Below, one piece after another: positions 16,761 to 27,997 of a stretch of DNA of 64,000 bases; positions within the stretch are counted from its first letter, which is position 1; every line of letters begins with the position of its first letter. A program made the position numbers and the translations under genes. The stretch comes from Telmatospirillum sp. J64-1. Lineage in GTDB: Bacteria > Pseudomonadota > Alphaproteobacteria > Rhodospirillales > Magnetospirillaceae. The stretch spans positions 94,703-158,702 of the forward strand of contig NZ_SBHN01000011.1 in the NCBI RefSeq assembly GCF_006980715.1. Reading direction: 5' to 3'. The notes beneath the pieces were generated by a model that saw only the letters and a program-made list of their open reading frames with translations, was not told the origin of the DNA and made no database searches.

Positions 16761-18902
16761 TTATCCCTGCCGGATATTGTCCAGGAAGCCCTGGAGCTGG
16801 GTGCGCAGGCTTTCGGCTTGGCGGGCCAGTTCGCTCGAGGCGGCGAGGACCTGATCGGCGGCTTCGCCGGTTTCGCCTGCGGCCTGGGTGACACCGGCGA
16901 TGTTGAGGCTGACATCCTGGGTGCCGCTGGAGGCCTGCTGGACGTTGCGGGCGATTTCCTGCGTGGCGGCGCCCTGTTCCTCGACCGCCGAGGCGATGGC
17001 GCTGGCGATTTCGCTGATATGGTCGATGGTCTGGCCGATGCTGCGGATGGCACCCACCGTTTCTTGCGACGAGGCCTGAACGGCGCCGATCTGGGCGGCG
17101 ATCTCCTCGGTCGCCTTGGAGGTCTGGTTGGCCAGCGATTTCACTTCGTTGGCGACAACGGCGAAGCCTTTCCCGGCCTCGCCCGCGCGGGCTGCCTCGA
17201 TGGTGGCGTTCAGCGCCAGCAGGTTGGTCTGGTTGGCGATGTCGTTGATCAGGTTGACCACCTCGCCGATCTTCTGGGCGGAATTGGCGAGCCCCTGGAC
17301 CATGTCGTCGGCGCGCCGGGCCTCGTCCACGGCGGCAGAGGTGATGGTGGTGGATTGCGCCACCTGGCGGGCGATCTCGTGGATCGAGGCGGACAATTCC
17401 TCGGCCGCGGCGGCCACGGTCTGGACATTGGCCGAGGCTTCCTCGGCCGAGGAGGCCACGGAATTGGCCTGGGCCTCGGTATGTTCGGCGGTGGCCGACA
17501 TGGCCCCGGCGGTGGCCTGCATTTCCGTGGCGGCGGAGGAGACCCCGTCGACCACGCTGCGGACCTGATGCTCGAACTCGTCGGCCATCTTGTGCATGAG
17601 GCGGCGGCGTTCCTCCTCGGCGTGGCGCTTCATGTCCTCCTGTTCTGCCCGCATGCGTTCCATGGCGAGGGCATTGTCCTTGAAGACCTGCACCGCCTTG
17701 GCCATCTCCCCGATCTCGTCGCCCCGGTCGCGGGCCGGAATCTCGATGTGGTGGTCGCCCGCCGCCAGACGGTTCATGGCCCGGGTCATGCGGGTGACGG
17801 GGACGGAGAGGCCGCGGGCGAAGGTGAGGCCGATCACGGCCACCAGGGCCAGCACCACCACCGTGGCGCCCATCATGAAATTGCGCATTTCATGGACCGG
17901 GGTCAGGATCTCGTCCAGTTCGACCTCGGTCACCAATGCCCAATTGGTGCCCATGAAGGGAACCGGGCCGAAGGCCGCCGCCGCCTGATGCCCCTCATGG
18001 TTGATGATTTCCGTGACCGCCGTGGTGCCGACCAGCGCCTCGCGCACCGCCAGCGTGTCGATGCGGCGGCTCAGGACGGTATTCTCGGTGGTCAGGCGCG
18101 ACTGGGTACGCATCAGGTTGTCCGTACCCACCAGATAGGTGTCGCCGCTGTTGCCCATGCCGGCCGACAGCTTCAGGATGCCGGTCAGCAGCTCGGCGGG
18201 GATGCGCAGGACGAGGGCGCCGACGAATTCCTCGTTGCTGAAGACGGGCGAGGCCAGGAAGGCGGCGGGCGCGTTGGCGGCCGGGCCATAGGCTGTGAAG
18301 TCGGCGAAGACCGCATCGCCCGGGCGGGGATCGTCAAGAAGCTGGGCGAACAGGGCCGCGGGTGCGGTATCGGCCATCAGCTCGTCTGTCAGCGGCCGGG
18401 CGAAATCGTCGCTCTTGGCCACGCTGTAGACGACGCGGCCCGCCGTGTCGATCAGGAACAGGTCCTCATAGCCGCGCCGGACCATGAAGTCGCGGAACCA
18501 GGGGTGATAGCGGCTGTGGATGTCGCCGTAATCCGAGCCGTCGTCGACGGTATCCAGCGCCATGCGGTTGCCGGGTTCGGGATTCTCCAGAACGTACTGG
18601 CGGCGCAGGGCGGCGGGGCCGCCGTCCACGGCGTCGTAGCCGTAATTGAATTCCACCAGGGCATCGCCCACCGTCCGCACGCCGGCCATGATCACCGTGT
18701 CCTGGCGGATGCCGTCCAGGGTGCGTTGCAGTTCAGCCTTGCGGGCCTCCATGAGGGCGGTCAGTTTCTCCTCGGCGGCGACGGTCATCTCGGTGGAGGA
18801 TTTGACGTAAGCGAGAATGCCGGTGACAGAAGCCGAAAGAGCGGCCAGAGCCATCAGCACAACCGGCAGTTTGCGGGATATGCGGATGTTGGCGAGAATC
18901 AT
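16761..18902 (-). CDS. methyl-accepting chemotaxis protein with periplasmic Cache-like sensor
   Basis: A 713-aa transmembrane chemoreceptor. TM1 is at about residues 12-32, followed by a periplasmic sensor of about 300 residues with dCache-like features ([36 protein letters not shown]). TM2 begins near 343 ([17 protein letters not shown]). A HAMP domain follows ([16 protein letters not shown]), then a long cytoplasmic coiled coil. The tip hairpin contains [20 protein letters not shown] and [15 protein letters not shown], conserved for CheA/CheW binding. ATG 18902 was chosen because GGGAG lies upstream; the ATG at 18923 has no such site. A consensus-spaced promoter lies at 18972-19000. No che genes are adjacent. 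Ligand unknown. Confidence 0.92.
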   Translation of the reverse strand: MILANIRISRKLPVVLMALAALSASVTGILAYVKSSTEMTVAAEEKLTALMEARKAELQRTLDGIRQDTVIMAGVRTVGDALVEFNYGYDAVDGGPAALRRQYVLENPEPGNRMALDTVDDGSDYGDIHSRYHPWFRDFMVRRGYEDLFLIDTAGRVVYSVAKSDDFARPLTDELMADTAPAALFAQLLDDPRPGDAVFADFTAYGPAANAPAAFLASPVFSNEEFVGALVLRIPAELLTGILKLSAGMGNSGDTYLVGTDNLMRTQSRLTTENTVLSRRIDTLAVREALVGTTAVTEIINHEGHQAAAAFGPVPFMGTNWALVTEVELDEILTPVHEMRNFMMGATVVVLALVAVIGLTFARGLSVPVTRMTRAMNRLAAGDHHIEIPARDRGDEIGEMAKAVQVFKDNALAMERMRAEQEDMKRHAEEERRRLMHKMADEFEHQVRSVVDGVSSAATEMQATAGAMSATAEHTEAQANSVASSAEEASANVQTVAAAAEELSASIHEIARQVAQSTTITSAAVDEARRADDMVQGLANSAQKIGEVVNLINDIANQTNLLALNATIEAARAGEAGKGFAVVANEVKSLANQTSKATEEIAAQIGAVQASSQETVGAIRSIGQTIDHISEIASAIASAVEEQGAATQEIARNVQQASSGTQDVSLNIAGVTQAAGETGEAADQVLAASSELARQAESLRTQLQGFLDNIRQG

Positions 18903-18971
18903 GGTGGTGGGGACTCCCAGCATTGAGAAAGAGCGACCGGGATGGTCTGTGCGGAAAGAAAATCCACAATG

Positions 18972-19000
18972 ATTATGCGCCTATATCGCTTTTTTGGCAA
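18972..19000 (-). promoter_or_regulatory. housekeeping promoter for the chemoreceptor gene
   Basis: Minus strand: -35 TTGCCA (19000-18995) and -10 CATAAT (18977-18972) with a 17-base, A/T-rich spacer. The predicted start lies about 60 bases before ATG 18902. Confidence 0.65.
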
Positions 19001-19163
19001 ACTGGAAGCGGGAAACGAAGCGGACGGATTGACCGCTTCCTGTCCGCAAGGAAACTTGCCATATATCTGGCTGCGGACGGGCGGCTGTCGCAGCCGCTAG
19101 GATCGCATCGCGGCCTATGGTATAGGCTTTCGACTTTACGGTAGAGATAGGGCTGCTGGGAGC

Positions 19164-19916
19164 ATGGCTGGTCATTCCCAATTTAAGAACATCATGCATC
19201 GCAAGGGCGCGCAGGACGCCAAGCGCGCGAAGGTCTTCACCAAGCTGATCCGTGAATTGACGGTCGCGGCGCGGTCGGGCCTGCCTGACCCCGCGATGAA
19301 TCCGCGTCTGCGCGCCGCCATCGCCGCCGCGCGCGCGGCCAATATGCCCAAGGATACGATGGAACGCGCCATCGCCCGCGGTTCGGGCGGCGAGGACGGC
19401 GCCAATTACGAGGAGGTGCGCTACGAAGGCTACGGCCCGGGCAGCGTCGCCATCATCGTCGAGGCGCTGACCGACAACCGCAACCGCACCGCTTCGGAAG
19501 TGCGTTCGGCCTTCAGCAAGCATGGCGGCAATATGGGCGAGACCAACTCGGTCAGCTTCATGTTCGATCGCATCGGCGCCATCCGCTATCCCGCCGACGT
19601 GGCCGGGGCGGAGGAAATGTTCGAGGCCGCCCTGGAAGCCGGGGCCGAGAATGTCGAGACGACCGAGGACGGCCACGACATCACCTGCGCCCCCGACGAT
19701 CTGAGCAGCGTCCGCGACGCCCTGGAAGGCAAGTTCGGCGCTCCCGAATACGCCCGCCTGGACTGGCGTGCCCAGACCACCGTGCCGGTGACCGACGAGC
19801 AGGCGGCGCAGACCCTGCTGAAGCTGCTCGACGTGCTCGAAGACAATGACGACGTGCAGCGTGTTTCGGCCAATTTCGATATTGCCGAAGACATCATGGA
19901 GCGTTTGAGCGCCTGA
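19164..19916 (+). CDS. yebC: YebC/TACO1-family protein
   Basis: A 250-aa member of the YebC/TACO1 family, described variously as a DNA-binding regulator and as an aid for translating difficult (polyproline) motifs. It opens with the universal [18 protein letters not shown]. Also seen are [51 protein letters not shown] and a C-terminal acidic helix ([14 protein letters not shown]). It heads the ruvCAB cluster, as in most proteobacteria, and lies 33 bases before ruvC. A link to the polyproline-rich TolA encoded 4 kb downstream is tempting but unsupported. Confidence 0.95.
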   Translation: MAGHSQFKNIMHRKGAQDAKRAKVFTKLIRELTVAARSGLPDPAMNPRLRAAIAAARAANMPKDTMERAIARGSGGEDGANYEEVRYEGYGPGSVAIIVEALTDNRNRTASEVRSAFSKHGGNMGETNSVSFMFDRIGAIRYPADVAGAEEMFEAALEAGAENVETTEDGHDITCAPDDLSSVRDALEGKFGAPEYARLDWRAQTTVPVTDEQAAQTLLKLLDVLEDNDDVQRVSANFDIAEDIMERLSA

Positions 19917-19949
19917 CGCTCAATTCCTTTTGCCGATGAGCCCTAGCCG

Positions 19950-20453
19950 ATGAGACTCTTGGGTCTGGACCCCGGACTGCGTAACACCGGCTGGGGCGTC
20001 ATCGACCTCGTGGACAACCGCCTGCGCCATGTGGCCGACGGGGTGGTGCGTTCCGATGACCGCCTCAGCCTGGCCGAGCGCCTGGTGCAGCTGCATCAGG
20101 GCGTGGCTCAGGTCATTGCCGATTTCTCGCCCGGCGAGGCGGCGATCGAGGAAACCTTCGTCAACCGCAATCCGGCGTCGACCCTGAAGCTGGGGCAGGC
20201 GCGCGGCGCGGTGATGCTGACCGCCTCGCTGGCCGGGCTGCCGGTGGCCGAATATGCCCCGAACCTGATCAAGAAGGCGGTGGTCGGCGGCGGCCATGCC
20301 GCCAAGGAGCAGGTCGGCATGATGGTGCGCGTGCTGCTGCCGGGCTGCCTGCCCGACACGCCCGATGCCGCCGATGCCCTGGCCGTGGCGATCTGCCACG
20401 CTCACCACCGCGCGACCTTCCACAAGCTGGCCCAGGCCGGAGGCCGCAGATGA
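19950..20453 (+). CDS. ruvC: Holliday-junction resolvase RuvC
   Basis: Cleaves Holliday junctions in homologous recombination; 167 aa, RNase H fold. All four acidic catalytic residues are present: D7 (LGLDPG), E67 (AAIEETFVN), D139 and D142 ([12 protein letters not shown]). ATG 19950 begins [16 protein letters not shown], the canonical N-terminus. It is 19 bases upstream of ruvA and works with the RuvAB motor encoded next. Confidence 0.97.
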   Translation: MRLLGLDPGLRNTGWGVIDLVDNRLRHVADGVVRSDDRLSLAERLVQLHQGVAQVIADFSPGEAAIEETFVNRNPASTLKLGQARGAVMLTASLAGLPVAEYAPNLIKKAVVGGGHAAKEQVGMMVRVLLPGCLPDTPDAADALAVAICHAHHRATFHKLAQAGGRR

Positions 20454-20472
20454 CAGGCCAAGTAGGTTCAAG

Positions 20473-21102
20473 ATGATTGCCAAACTGAAGGGAATCGTCG
20501 ATTCCACGGCCGAGGACTATGCCGTCATCGATGTCGGCGGGGTCGGCTATCTCGTCTTCTGCTCGTCGCGCACGCTGGGCCGCATGATTGTGGGCGAGGC
20601 GGTGCAGGTGCATGTGGAGACCCATGTGCGCGAGGACGCCATCCAGCTTTACGGCTTCCTCGAAACCGCCGAACGCGAATGGTTCCGCCTGTTGACCACC
20701 GTCCAGGGCGTGGGCAGCCGCGTCGGGCTGGCGATCCTGTCGGTGGCCGCGCCGGACCAGCTGGCCCAGGGCATCGCCGCCCAGGACAAGACGGTGCTGA
20801 CGCGGGCCAGCGGGGTTGGGCCGAAGCTGGCCGCGCGCATCTTAAGCGAATTGAAAGAGAAGGCGGGCAAGATAGCCCTCGGCAGCTTTGCTCCGGCAGG
20901 CGGAGCCCCGGCCGCGGCCCTGGCCCCCATCGGCGCCTCGGGCGCAGTCAGCGATGCCGTCTCGGCCTTGGTCAATCTCGGCTATCGTCAGGTCGATGCC
21001 TTCGGCGCCGTCGCCCGCGCGGCCCAGGAGATGGGCGAGGATGCCGACGTTTCCGCCCTCATTCGCGCCGGGCTGAAGGAACTCGGCCCCAAGGATTTTT
21101 GA
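20473..21102 (+). CDS. ruvA: Holliday-junction branch-migration protein RuvA
   Basis: Junction-recognising subunit of the RuvAB branch-migration motor; 209 aa. Domain I is the OB fold beginning [10 protein letters not shown]. Domain II contains two helix-hairpin-helix motifs ([17 protein letters not shown] and [16 protein letters not shown]). An alanine/proline linker (about 140-160) leads to the RuvB-binding domain III ([15 protein letters not shown]). The longer open frame back to 20365 overlaps ruvC and lacks similarity, so ATG 20473 is used. It lies 24 bases before ruvB. Confidence 0.96.
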   Translation: MIAKLKGIVDSTAEDYAVIDVGGVGYLVFCSSRTLGRMIVGEAVQVHVETHVREDAIQLYGFLETAEREWFRLLTTVQGVGSRVGLAILSVAAPDQLAQGIAAQDKTVLTRASGVGPKLAARILSELKEKAGKIALGSFAPAGGAPAAALAPIGASGAVSDAVSALVNLGYRQVDAFGAVARAAQEMGEDADVSALIRAGLKELGPKDF

Positions 21103-21126
21103 CATGAGTGCTGCCGAGGCTGAACG

Positions 21127-22179
21127 ATGAGCAAGGACCGCATCCTTTCGCCCGAGTCCGTGCCGGGCGATGCCGAGGCCAGCCTGCGTCCGCTGAGCCT
21201 GGACGATTTCACCGGCCAGCGTCAGGTCTGCGAGAATCTGCGCGTCTTCATCACCGCCGCCCGCGCGCGCGGCGATGCCCTCGACCACATCCTGCTGTTC
21301 GGCCCGCCCGGCCTGGGCAAGACGACCCTGGCGCAGATCGTGGCGCGCGAATTGGGCGTGGGCTTCCGGGCCACTTCGGGCCCGATCATCGCCAAGGCGG
21401 GGGACCTCGCGGCCCTGCTGACCAATCTTCAACCGCGTGACGTGTTGTTCATCGACGAAATCCACCGCCTTAATCCTGCCATAGAGGAAGTGCTTTATCC
21501 GGCGATGGAGGACTTCCAGCTCGATCTGATGATCGGCGAAGGACCGGCCGCACGTTCGGTGCGGATCGATCTGCCGCCCTTCACCCTGGTCGGGGCCACC
21601 ACGCGCTCGGGCTTGTTGACCACGCCGCTGCGCGAACGCTTCGGGATCCCGTTGCGCCTGGCCTTCTACGAGCCGGAAGAACTGCAACTGATCGTCAGCC
21701 GGGGGGCGCGGGTATTGGGGATGGAATTGACGCCTGAAGGAGCAGCCGAGATCGCACGCCGCTCGCGCGGGACGCCGCGCGTGGCCGGGCGCCTGCTGCG
21801 TCGGGTGCGCGATTTCGCCGCCGTGGCCGGGCGCTCGCCGGTCGACGCTTTCACCGCCGATGCCGCGCTGAACCGCCTGGAGGTCGACAAGATCGGCCTG
21901 GATTCCAACGATATCCGTTACATGCGCTGCATCGCCGAGAATTACGGCGGCGGCCCGGTCGGCGTCGAGACCGTCGCGGCGGCCCTGTCGGAACAGCGCG
22001 ACACGCTGGAAGAGGTGATCGAGCCCTATCTGCTGCAGCAGGGCCTGCTGCAGCGCACGCCGCGCGGCCGCATGCTGACGGCGAACGGTTTCCGGCATAT
22101 GGGCCTGACGCCGCCGGCGCGGCCCGAAGGCGCGCAGTTCGACCTGCTGGACGGCGTGGAAGGGGACGGGGATGAGTGA
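21127..22179 (+). CDS. ruvB: Holliday-junction branch-migration helicase RuvB
   Basis: AAA+ ATPase motor of RuvAB; 350 aa. Walker [10 protein letters not shown] (near residue 60), Walker [12 protein letters not shown], sensor 1 [20 protein letters not shown], arginine finger in the same stretch, and a C-terminal winged helix ([37 protein letters not shown]). ATG 21127; the 3' end overlaps ybgC by 8 bases, so recombination genes and Tol-Pal genes are transcriptionally joined here. Confidence 0.97.
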   Translation: MSKDRILSPESVPGDAEASLRPLSLDDFTGQRQVCENLRVFITAARARGDALDHILLFGPPGLGKTTLAQIVARELGVGFRATSGPIIAKAGDLAALLTNLQPRDVLFIDEIHRLNPAIEEVLYPAMEDFQLDLMIGEGPAARSVRIDLPPFTLVGATTRSGLLTTPLRERFGIPLRLAFYEPEELQLIVSRGARVLGMELTPEGAAEIARRSRGTPRVAGRLLRRVRDFAAVAGRSPVDAFTADAALNRLEVDKIGLDSNDIRYMRCIAENYGGGPVGVETVAAALSEQRDTLEEVIEPYLLQQGLLQRTPRGRMLTANGFRHMGLTPPARPEGAQFDLLDGVEGDGDE

Positions 22180-22630
22180 GTCCTTCGCCCCGTCGGGCCG
22201 TCTGGACGGGCGCCTGCACCGCTATCCGATCCGGGTCTATATCGAAGATACCGACCTGGGTGGCATCGTCTATCACAGCAATTATCTTCGCTACGCCGAG
22301 CGGGCGCGCACCGAGATGCTGCGCCTGCTGGGCGTTTCCCATGCGCAGATGATGGAGACGGACGGCTTGTTCTTCGCCGTGCGCTGGTGCGAGATGGATT
22401 TCCTGCGTCCGGCCCGCCTGGATGACGAGGTCGAGGTGCGCACGCGCATCCTGAAGGTCGGCGGCGCTTCGGTGCTGGCCGAGCAGGTGCTGGCGCGGGC
22501 CGCGGACGGGCTCGATCTGGTACGGATTCAAATCAAGCTGGCCGCAATGGGGCGCGACCTGGCCCCGGCGCGGCTTTCGGCGCCGTTGCGGGCGCTTCTG
22601 ACAGACTTCATTTCTCAAGAGAGAGACTAG
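22172..22630 (+). CDS. ybgC: YbgC-type acyl-CoA thioesterase of the Tol-Pal operon
   Basis: Hot-dog-fold 4HBT thioesterase, 152 aa. The catalytic signature is [19 protein letters not shown], with the Asp of DTD...Y.N near residue 27, followed by [22 protein letters not shown]. In E. coli YbgC acts on acyl-CoA or acyl-ACP and associates with phospholipid-synthesis enzymes. It leads the tol operon: 1 base separates it from tolQ. Confidence 0.93.
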   Translation: MSESFAPSGRLDGRLHRYPIRVYIEDTDLGGIVYHSNYLRYAERARTEMLRLLGVSHAQMMETDGLFFAVRWCEMDFLRPARLDDEVEVRTRILKVGGASVLAEQVLARAADGLDLVRIQIKLAAMGRDLAPARLSAPLRALLTDFISQERD

Positions 22631-22631
22631 A

Positions 22632-23348
<717 letters not shown>

Positions 23349-23354
23349 GGAGAG

Positions 23355-23813
23355 ATGGGCGCTTCGCTTGGTGGGGGTGGAGGCCGCCGGTCCCGTTCGG
23401 GTCGGCGCTCCCATAGGCCGATGAGCGAGATCAACGTTACGCCTTTCGTGGACGTGATGCTGGTGCTGCTTATCATTTTCATGGTCACCGCGCCGCTGCT
23501 GACGGCGGGGATCCAGATCGAATTGCCGAAGACCAGCGCGGCGCCGCTGCCTGGAAACGACGCGCCGCTGTCGGTCTCGGTGGACCAGCAGGGACGCCTG
23601 TTCATCCAGGAAACCGAAGTCGCCCTGGAAGAACTGGGACCCAAGCTGATCGCCATCACCAATGCCAAATCCGATACCCGCGTCTTCGTGCGCGGCGACC
23701 AGTCCGTCAATTACGGCCGGGTGATGGAGGTGATGGGCGAGCTATCGGCGTCCGGCTTCACCAATCTGGCCTTCGTCACCGAAAGCAAGCCTGCGGCGCA
23801 GGGGGGGCGTTAG
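23355..23813 (+). CDS. tolR: Tol-Pal system protein TolR
   Basis: Proton-channel partner of TolQ (ExbD family), 152 aa. A glycine/arginine-rich cytoplasmic N-terminus (residues 2-21) precedes MSEINVTPFVDVMLVLLIIF, in which D33 is the protonatable membrane aspartate. One TM segment (about 33-53) is followed by a periplasmic ExbD/TolR domain. The 6-base spacings to tolQ and tolA indicate one transcript. An internal ATG at residue 22 could be an alternative start, but the basic N-terminus is common in alphaproteobacteria. Confidence 0.95.
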   Translation: MGASLGGGGGRRSRSGRRSHRPMSEINVTPFVDVMLVLLIIFMVTAPLLTAGIQIELPKTSAAPLPGNDAPLSVSVDQQGRLFIQETEVALEELGPKLIAITNAKSDTRVFVRGDQSVNYGRVMEVMGELSASGFTNLAFVTESKPAAQGGR

Positions 23814-23819
23814 ACCGCC

Positions 23820-24809
23820 ATGTCCTCGGAGAACGGCTCGTCCTCACTGCGCAAGCCGCTGATGATTTCGGCGGGCTTGCATCTGGCCGTGGCGGTGGCG
23901 GCGGTCGTCGGCCTGCCGCAGCTGCGCCAGACAGCGCCGCAGCTGGACAGACCCATCGTCGTCGAGGTGGTGAATGTCTCGAGCATCACCAACCCGCCGC
24001 CGCGTCAGGTCGAGCAGAAAAAGCCGGAACCGCCGAAGCCGGAACCCGTCCAGGCTCCGCCGAAGCCCGAGCCCCCCAAACCCGAGCCGCAGCCCAAGCC
24101 CGAGCCGCCGAAGCCGCAGCCCCAGCCTCAGCCTCAGCCTAGGCCGGAACCTCAGCCGCAACCGAAGCCCGAGCCCAAGCCGGAACCCAAACCGGAGCCG
24201 AAGCCGGAGCCCAAGCCTGAGCCGAAACCGGAACCGAAGCCGGAACCCAAACCCGAGCCGAAGCCGGAACCCAAGCCGCAACCGAAGCCCGAGCCCAAAC
24301 CGGAACCCAAGCCGCAGCCGAAGCCTGAGGCGAAGAAGCCTGAGCCCAAGCCGCAGGACGATTTCGATTCGCTGCTGAAGACGGTCGAACAGTTCGAGCA
24401 GCCGAGGCCGCGTCAGGCCGAGACGCCTGCGCCCGCACCGCCCCAGCAGGCGGCGGGGGCCCATCCGCGCGGTTCGGACATGCATAACCCGAATCTGAGG
24501 CTTTCCATGAGCGAGGAAGACTTCATTCGGGCGCAGATCGAGCGGCATTGGAATGTGCCGGCCGGGGCGCGGGATGCGGAGAATCTGGTCATTCCGATCC
24601 GCGTGCGTCTCAATCCCGATGGCACCGTGATCAGTGCCACGGTCGAGGAGAGCATGCGCGCGGCGACCGATAGCTTCTATCGGGCCGCGGCGGAAAGTGC
24701 CCGGCGCGCGGTCCTGCTGGCCAGCCCGCTGCAATTGCCGCCGGGCAAGTATGAGCTGTTTCAGAACTTCGTTTTGGTCTTCAACCCCCAGGATATGATT
24801 GGAAGATGA
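23820..24809 (+). CDS. tolA: Tol-Pal system protein TolA with a KPEP-repeat domain
   Basis: Spans the periplasm and links TolQR energy to Pal and TolB. Length 329 aa. One TM segment is at about residues 14-32 ([19 protein letters not shown]). The middle domain (67-179) is almost entirely Lys-Pro-Glu-Pro and Gln-Pro repeats, unlike the alanine-rich helical domain II of E. coli TolA. A TonB/TolA-like C-terminal domain (about 226-329) contains [14 protein letters not shown] and [14 protein letters not shown] polyproline rod would be stiff and extended, like TonB. The gene overlaps tolB by ATGA. Assignment rests on architecture plus operon position. Confidence 0.93.
   Translation: MSSENGSSSLRKPLMISAGLHLAVAVAAVVGLPQLRQTAPQLDRPIVVEVVNVSSITNPPPRQVEQKKPEPPKPEPVQAPPKPEPPKPEPQPKPEPPKPQPQPQPQPRPEPQPQPKPEPKPEPKPEPKPEPKPEPKPEPKPEPKPEPKPEPKPQPKPEPKPEPKPQPKPEAKKPEPKPQDDFDSLLKTVEQFEQPRPRQAETPAPAPPQQAAGAHPRGSDMHNPNLRLSMSEEDFIRAQIERHWNVPAGARDAENLVIPIRVRLNPDGTVISATVEESMRAATDSFYRAAAESARRAVLLASPLQLPPGKYELFQNFVLVFNPQDMIGR
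24018..24356 (+). repeat. in-gene tandem repeat encoding (KPEP)n in tolA
   Basis: This coding stretch is built from short units of the type AAG-CCN-GAG/A-CCN. An uninterrupted KPEP run lies at 24165-24275, flanked by QP-rich variants. The DNA-level similarity makes replication slippage, and so strain-to-strain length variation, likely. Frame is kept as long as changes are in units of 6 or 12 bases. Confidence 0.85.
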
Positions 24810-26149
24810 GCGTGTCTCGCGTTCTCCAACACTTCTCCGCGCTGTTCTTCGCGGCGGTGACGCTGGTGGCCATGGCGCTGCCTGCGGCTGCCGAACTGCG
24901 CATCGACATCACGCGCGGCAACATGCAGCCGATGCCCATCGCCATCACCGATTTTACCGGCGGGTCGGGAAGGGAAGCCCAATACGGCGCCGATATTTCC
25001 CGGGTGATTTCGGCGAATCTGGAACGGTCCGGCCTGTTCCAGCCCATCGATCCGCGCGCCTTCATCCAATCGGCGGCTTCGCTCGAAGTGCAGCCCCGCT
25101 TCGCCGATTGGAAGCTGATCAATGCCCAGGCATTGGTCAACGGCCGTGTGGAAATGCTGTCCGACGGGCGGCTGCGGGTGGAATTCCGCCTGTGGGACGT
25201 GACCGCCGAGCAGCAGATGATTGGTCAGGCCTTCACCGCCACGGCCGAGGGCTGGCGGCGCATCGCCCACATCATCTCGGATGCCATCTACAAGCGCATC
25301 ACGGGTGAGTCGGGCTATTTCGACACCCAGATCGTCTATGTCGCCGAAACCGGTCCCGCTGACAGGCGCGTCAAGCGCCTGGCGATCATGGACCAGGACG
25401 GTGAGAATCATAAGTTCCTGACGGACGGTTCGGATCTGGTGCTGACCCCGCGCTTCTCGCCGACGGCGCGCGAGATCACCTATCTGTCCTATTATCAGGG
25501 CAATCCGCGCGTCTACGTACTGCAGATCGATACCGCCCGCCGCGAGGTTCTGGGCGACTTCCCCGGCATGACCTTCGCCCCGCGCTTCTCGCCCGACGGC
25601 AACAAGGTGATCATGAGCCTGGCGAAGGACGGCAGGACCGACATCTACGAGATGGACCTGCGGACGCGGCGGTCGGTGCAGCTGACCAATCACCCGGCCA
25701 TCGATACCTCGCCGTCCTATTCTCCCGACGGCACCCAGATCACCTTCAACTCCGACCGGGGCGGGGCGCAGCAGATCTATGTGATGAATGCCGACGGCTC
25801 GAACGTCCGGCGCATCAGCTTCGGTGACGGCCGTTATGCGACGCCGGTGTGGTCGCCGCGCGGCGACCTGATCGCCTTCACCAAGATGAAGGGCGGCGAG
25901 TTCTTCGTCGGCGTCATGCGTCCCGACGGCTCGGGCGAGCGCCTGCTGACCCAGGGCTACCTGGTCGAAGGTCCTACCTGGGCTCCCAATGGTCGTGTCC
26001 TGTCCTTCTTCCGTCAGACCAGGGCCGATGCCCAGGGGCGTGGCGGTTCGACCAGGCTTTATACCATCGACCTGACCGGTTTTAACGAACGTCAGCTGGT
26101 TACGCCGGTGGAAGGCTCCGATCCGGCATGGAGCCCCTTGATTCCATGA
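24806..26149 (+). CDS. tolB: Tol-Pal system periplasmic protein TolB
   Basis: Soluble periplasmic beta-propeller that binds Pal; 447 aa. Signal peptide 1-29 ([16 protein letters not shown], cleavage before ELRIDIT). The N-terminal alpha/beta domain (about 30-165) is followed by a six-bladed WD40-like propeller with repeated [34 protein letters not shown] and PVWSPRGD blades. It overlaps the tolA stop. Pal follows after 164 bases. Confidence 0.97.
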   Translation: MSVSRVLQHFSALFFAAVTLVAMALPAAAELRIDITRGNMQPMPIAITDFTGGSGREAQYGADISRVISANLERSGLFQPIDPRAFIQSAASLEVQPRFADWKLINAQALVNGRVEMLSDGRLRVEFRLWDVTAEQQMIGQAFTATAEGWRRIAHIISDAIYKRITGESGYFDTQIVYVAETGPADRRVKRLAIMDQDGENHKFLTDGSDLVLTPRFSPTAREITYLSYYQGNPRVYVLQIDTARREVLGDFPGMTFAPRFSPDGNKVIMSLAKDGRTDIYEMDLRTRRSVQLTNHPAIDTSPSYSPDGTQITFNSDRGGAQQIYVMNADGSNVRRISFGDGRYATPVWSPRGDLIAFTKMKGGEFFVGVMRPDGSGERLLTQGYLVEGPTWAPNGRVLSFFRQTRADAQGRGGSTRLYTIDLTGFNERQLVTPVEGSDPAWSPLIP

Positions 26150-26221
26150 TGTTTCGGCACTATAGTCCGTCGCCGTGAGAAATACGCCGACGACTACGGA
26201 TCCGAAGACGTCGTGTACTGA

Positions 26222-26252
26222 GCCGCCGGTTCTCAAGACTTGGGCCGGCGGC
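26222..26252 (+). other. extended hairpin between tolB and pal
   Basis: GCCGCCGG (26222-26229) pairs with CCGGCGGC (26245-26252); inside, CTCAA and TTGGG continue the stem after a TT bulge. There is no U-tract. It could reduce read-through, protect mRNA ends, or help give pal a different expression level from tolB. No convincing promoter was seen in the 164-base gap. Confidence 0.45.
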
Positions 26253-26313
26253 AACTCATAGATACAGCAATTCCCATTTTCATATCCTCATCTGCGAGGG
26301 GGAGTTCACTTAC

Positions 26314-26808
26314 ATGAAGGTCCGTTTTCTGAGCGTTGTCGCCGCCGCCGCCCTGCTGGCTGCCTGCGAAACCGCCCCGACCACCACCGCCACCACCACC
26401 GACGCGGGCCGTGTCGAGACCGCTCAGCCGCAGGTCGCTCCGGGCCCGCAGCCGGGTTCGCAGGCTGACCTGGTTGCCACTGCTGGCGACCGCGTCTTCT
26501 TCGGCTTCGATCGCTACGATCTGTCGCCGGAGGCCCGCGCCATCCTCGACCGTCAGGCTGCCTGGCTGCGTCAATACCCCAACGTCAACATCGTGATCGA
26601 AGGTCACGCTGACGAACGCGGTACCCGCGAATACAACCTCGCCCTGGGCGAGCGTCGCGCCAACTCCGTCCGTGACTATCTCGTGGCTGCCGGCATCCCC
26701 GCCAACCGCATCCGCGTGATCTCCTATGGCAAGGAACGTCCGGTCGCTCTCGGCTCGAACGAAGCGGCTTGGTCGCAGAACCGCCGTGGCGTGACCGTCG
26801 TCCAGTAA
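26314..26808 (+). CDS. pal: peptidoglycan-associated outer-membrane lipoprotein Pal
   Basis: Anchors the outer membrane to peptidoglycan; 164 aa. The lipobox L15-A16-A17-C18 ends the signal peptide. A Thr/Ala/Pro linker (about 19-50) leads to an OmpA-like domain (about 58-164) with FDRYDLSPEARAIL, GHADERGTREYNLALGERRA and the peptidoglycan-binding Asp/Arg of that loop, then VISYGKERPVALG. AGGGGGAG-type ribosome binding sequence lies about 13 bases before the ATG. Standard member of the Tol-Pal complex. Confidence 0.97.
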   Translation: MKVRFLSVVAAAALLAACETAPTTTATTTDAGRVETAQPQVAPGPQPGSQADLVATAGDRVFFGFDRYDLSPEARAILDRQAAWLRQYPNVNIVIEGHADERGTREYNLALGERRANSVRDYLVAAGIPANRIRVISYGKERPVALGSNEAAWSQNRRGVTVVQ

Positions 26809-26835
26809 TTCCGGACGCCGCACACCGGCTTGAAA

Positions 26836-26888
26836 AAGGCGCCTGCCTGTTCCGTCGCAATATCGGCGGAGTGGGCGGCGCCTTATTT
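26836..26888 (+). terminator. possible terminator after pal
   Basis: AAGGCGCC (26836-26843) pairs with GGCGCCTT (26877-26884) across a 33-base loop that can fold further, followed by ATTT. It is weak by sequence, so pal-cpoB read-through is likely. Confidence 0.4.
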
Positions 26889-26983
26889 CTGCCTGGATAT
26901 CAATCCATCCTGAAGGCTATATTTGTTTCCGACGACGGCCTGTTTGGCAGAGAAACCATGGGCAGCAGACCAGCGAGGATGAC

Positions 26984-27994
26984 GTGAAGAGCAAGGCGTT
27001 CTGTGACGGCTTTAACCGAGGCGGCAGTCTCCGTCGGCGGCTGCAGGGCGTGGCGCTCGGCATTCTGGTCGGCGGCACGTCGCTGTTCGGCCTGACCTTG
27101 CCGCATGCCGCCCAGTCCCAGCAGATCGAGGCCCAGGCCCTCTACAACCGCCTGGACCGCATGGAACGCGATCTCCAGACCCTGCAAAGGCAGGTCTATC
27201 GCGGCCAACCCGCGCCCGCCGCTTCGGCCGGTGCGCCCGCTCCCCTGGCGGCGGAGATGCCCGAGGGTGTGGCGACCAGGCTGCATGTGCGGATCGAACA
27301 GCTGGAACAGCAGATCCGGGTGCTGACCGGCCAGGTCGAGGAAGTTTCCTTCAACATGGCCCAGGTTTCCAGCCGCCTGGACAAGGCGCTGGCCGATATC
27401 GACCTGCGCCTGACCGAGATCGAGCAGGGACGGACCCTGGCCCAGGGGCCGGACGCCGAGGGACAGGAAGGCACGACGCCGCCTGCCGCGGCCAATGCCG
27501 ATGCCCCCGCCGTCGCCCCGGCCGCGCCGCCGGGCCAGCTGGCTCTGCCCAGCAACAATGCCGCCGCCGGATCCCAGGCTGCCGCCGCGCCTGCGGGCCT
27601 GACCAGCGGCACGCCCCAGGAAAAATACGACTACGCCTTCAGCCTGCTGCGCCAGGCCGATTATTCCGGCGCTGAGCAGGCCCTGCGCGGTTTCCTGGAA
27701 GCCCATCCCGATGATGCGCTGGCCGGGAATGCCCAATACTGGCTGGGCGAGACGCATTACGTGCGCGGCGAATACGAACAGGCCGCGGTGCTTTTCCTCC
27801 AGGGCTACCAGAAATACGGCAATGGCGGGAAGGCTCCGGACAGCCTGCTCAAGCTGGGCCTGTCGCTGAGCCATCTGGGTAAGTCCAAGGAAGCCTGTGC
27901 CGCCCTGGGGCGCCTGGACAGGGAATTCCCGCAAGCTTCCGACGCGATCAAGCGTCGCGCCGTCGTCGAGCGTCAGAAACTCGCCTGCAGCTAA
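26984..27994 (+). CDS. cpoB: cell-division coordinator CpoB (YbgF)
   Basis: Periplasmic TPR protein that ties Tol-Pal activity to peptidoglycan synthesis at the septum; 336 aa. GTG start behind GAGGA. Signal peptide (RRRLQGVALGILVGGTSLFG, cleavage near AQS). A trimerising coiled coil follows (about 48-140: NRLDRMERDLQTLQRQVYRG, then RLHVRIEQLEQQIRVLTGQ). After a Pro/Ala linker, TPR repeats begin near 208 (EKYDYAFSLLRQADYSGAEQ, NAQYWLGETHYVRGEYEQA). It is the last gene of the tol operon, 3 bases before tilS. Confidence 0.94.
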   Translation: MKSKAFCDGFNRGGSLRRRLQGVALGILVGGTSLFGLTLPHAAQSQQIEAQALYNRLDRMERDLQTLQRQVYRGQPAPAASAGAPAPLAAEMPEGVATRLHVRIEQLEQQIRVLTGQVEEVSFNMAQVSSRLDKALADIDLRLTEIEQGRTLAQGPDAEGQEGTTPPAAANADAPAVAPAAPPGQLALPSNNAAAGSQAAAAPAGLTSGTPQEKYDYAFSLLRQADYSGAEQALRGFLEAHPDDALAGNAQYWLGETHYVRGEYEQAAVLFLQGYQKYGNGGKAPDSLLKLGLSLSHLGKSKEACAALGRLDREFPQASDAIKRRAVVERQKLACS

Positions 27995-27997
27995 GGT

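Noticed and set aside
16818..18926. 702-aa open frame antisense to the chemoreceptor gene
   Set aside because: Glycine/His-rich mirror of the MCP coding sequence, no family features.
24152..24349. Gly/Ser repeat open frames antisense to the tolA repeat, and a possible CRISPR-like array
   Set aside because: The periodicity comes from the KPEP codons; units are 6-12 bases with no spacers, so it is not a CRISPR array, and the antisense frames are by-products.
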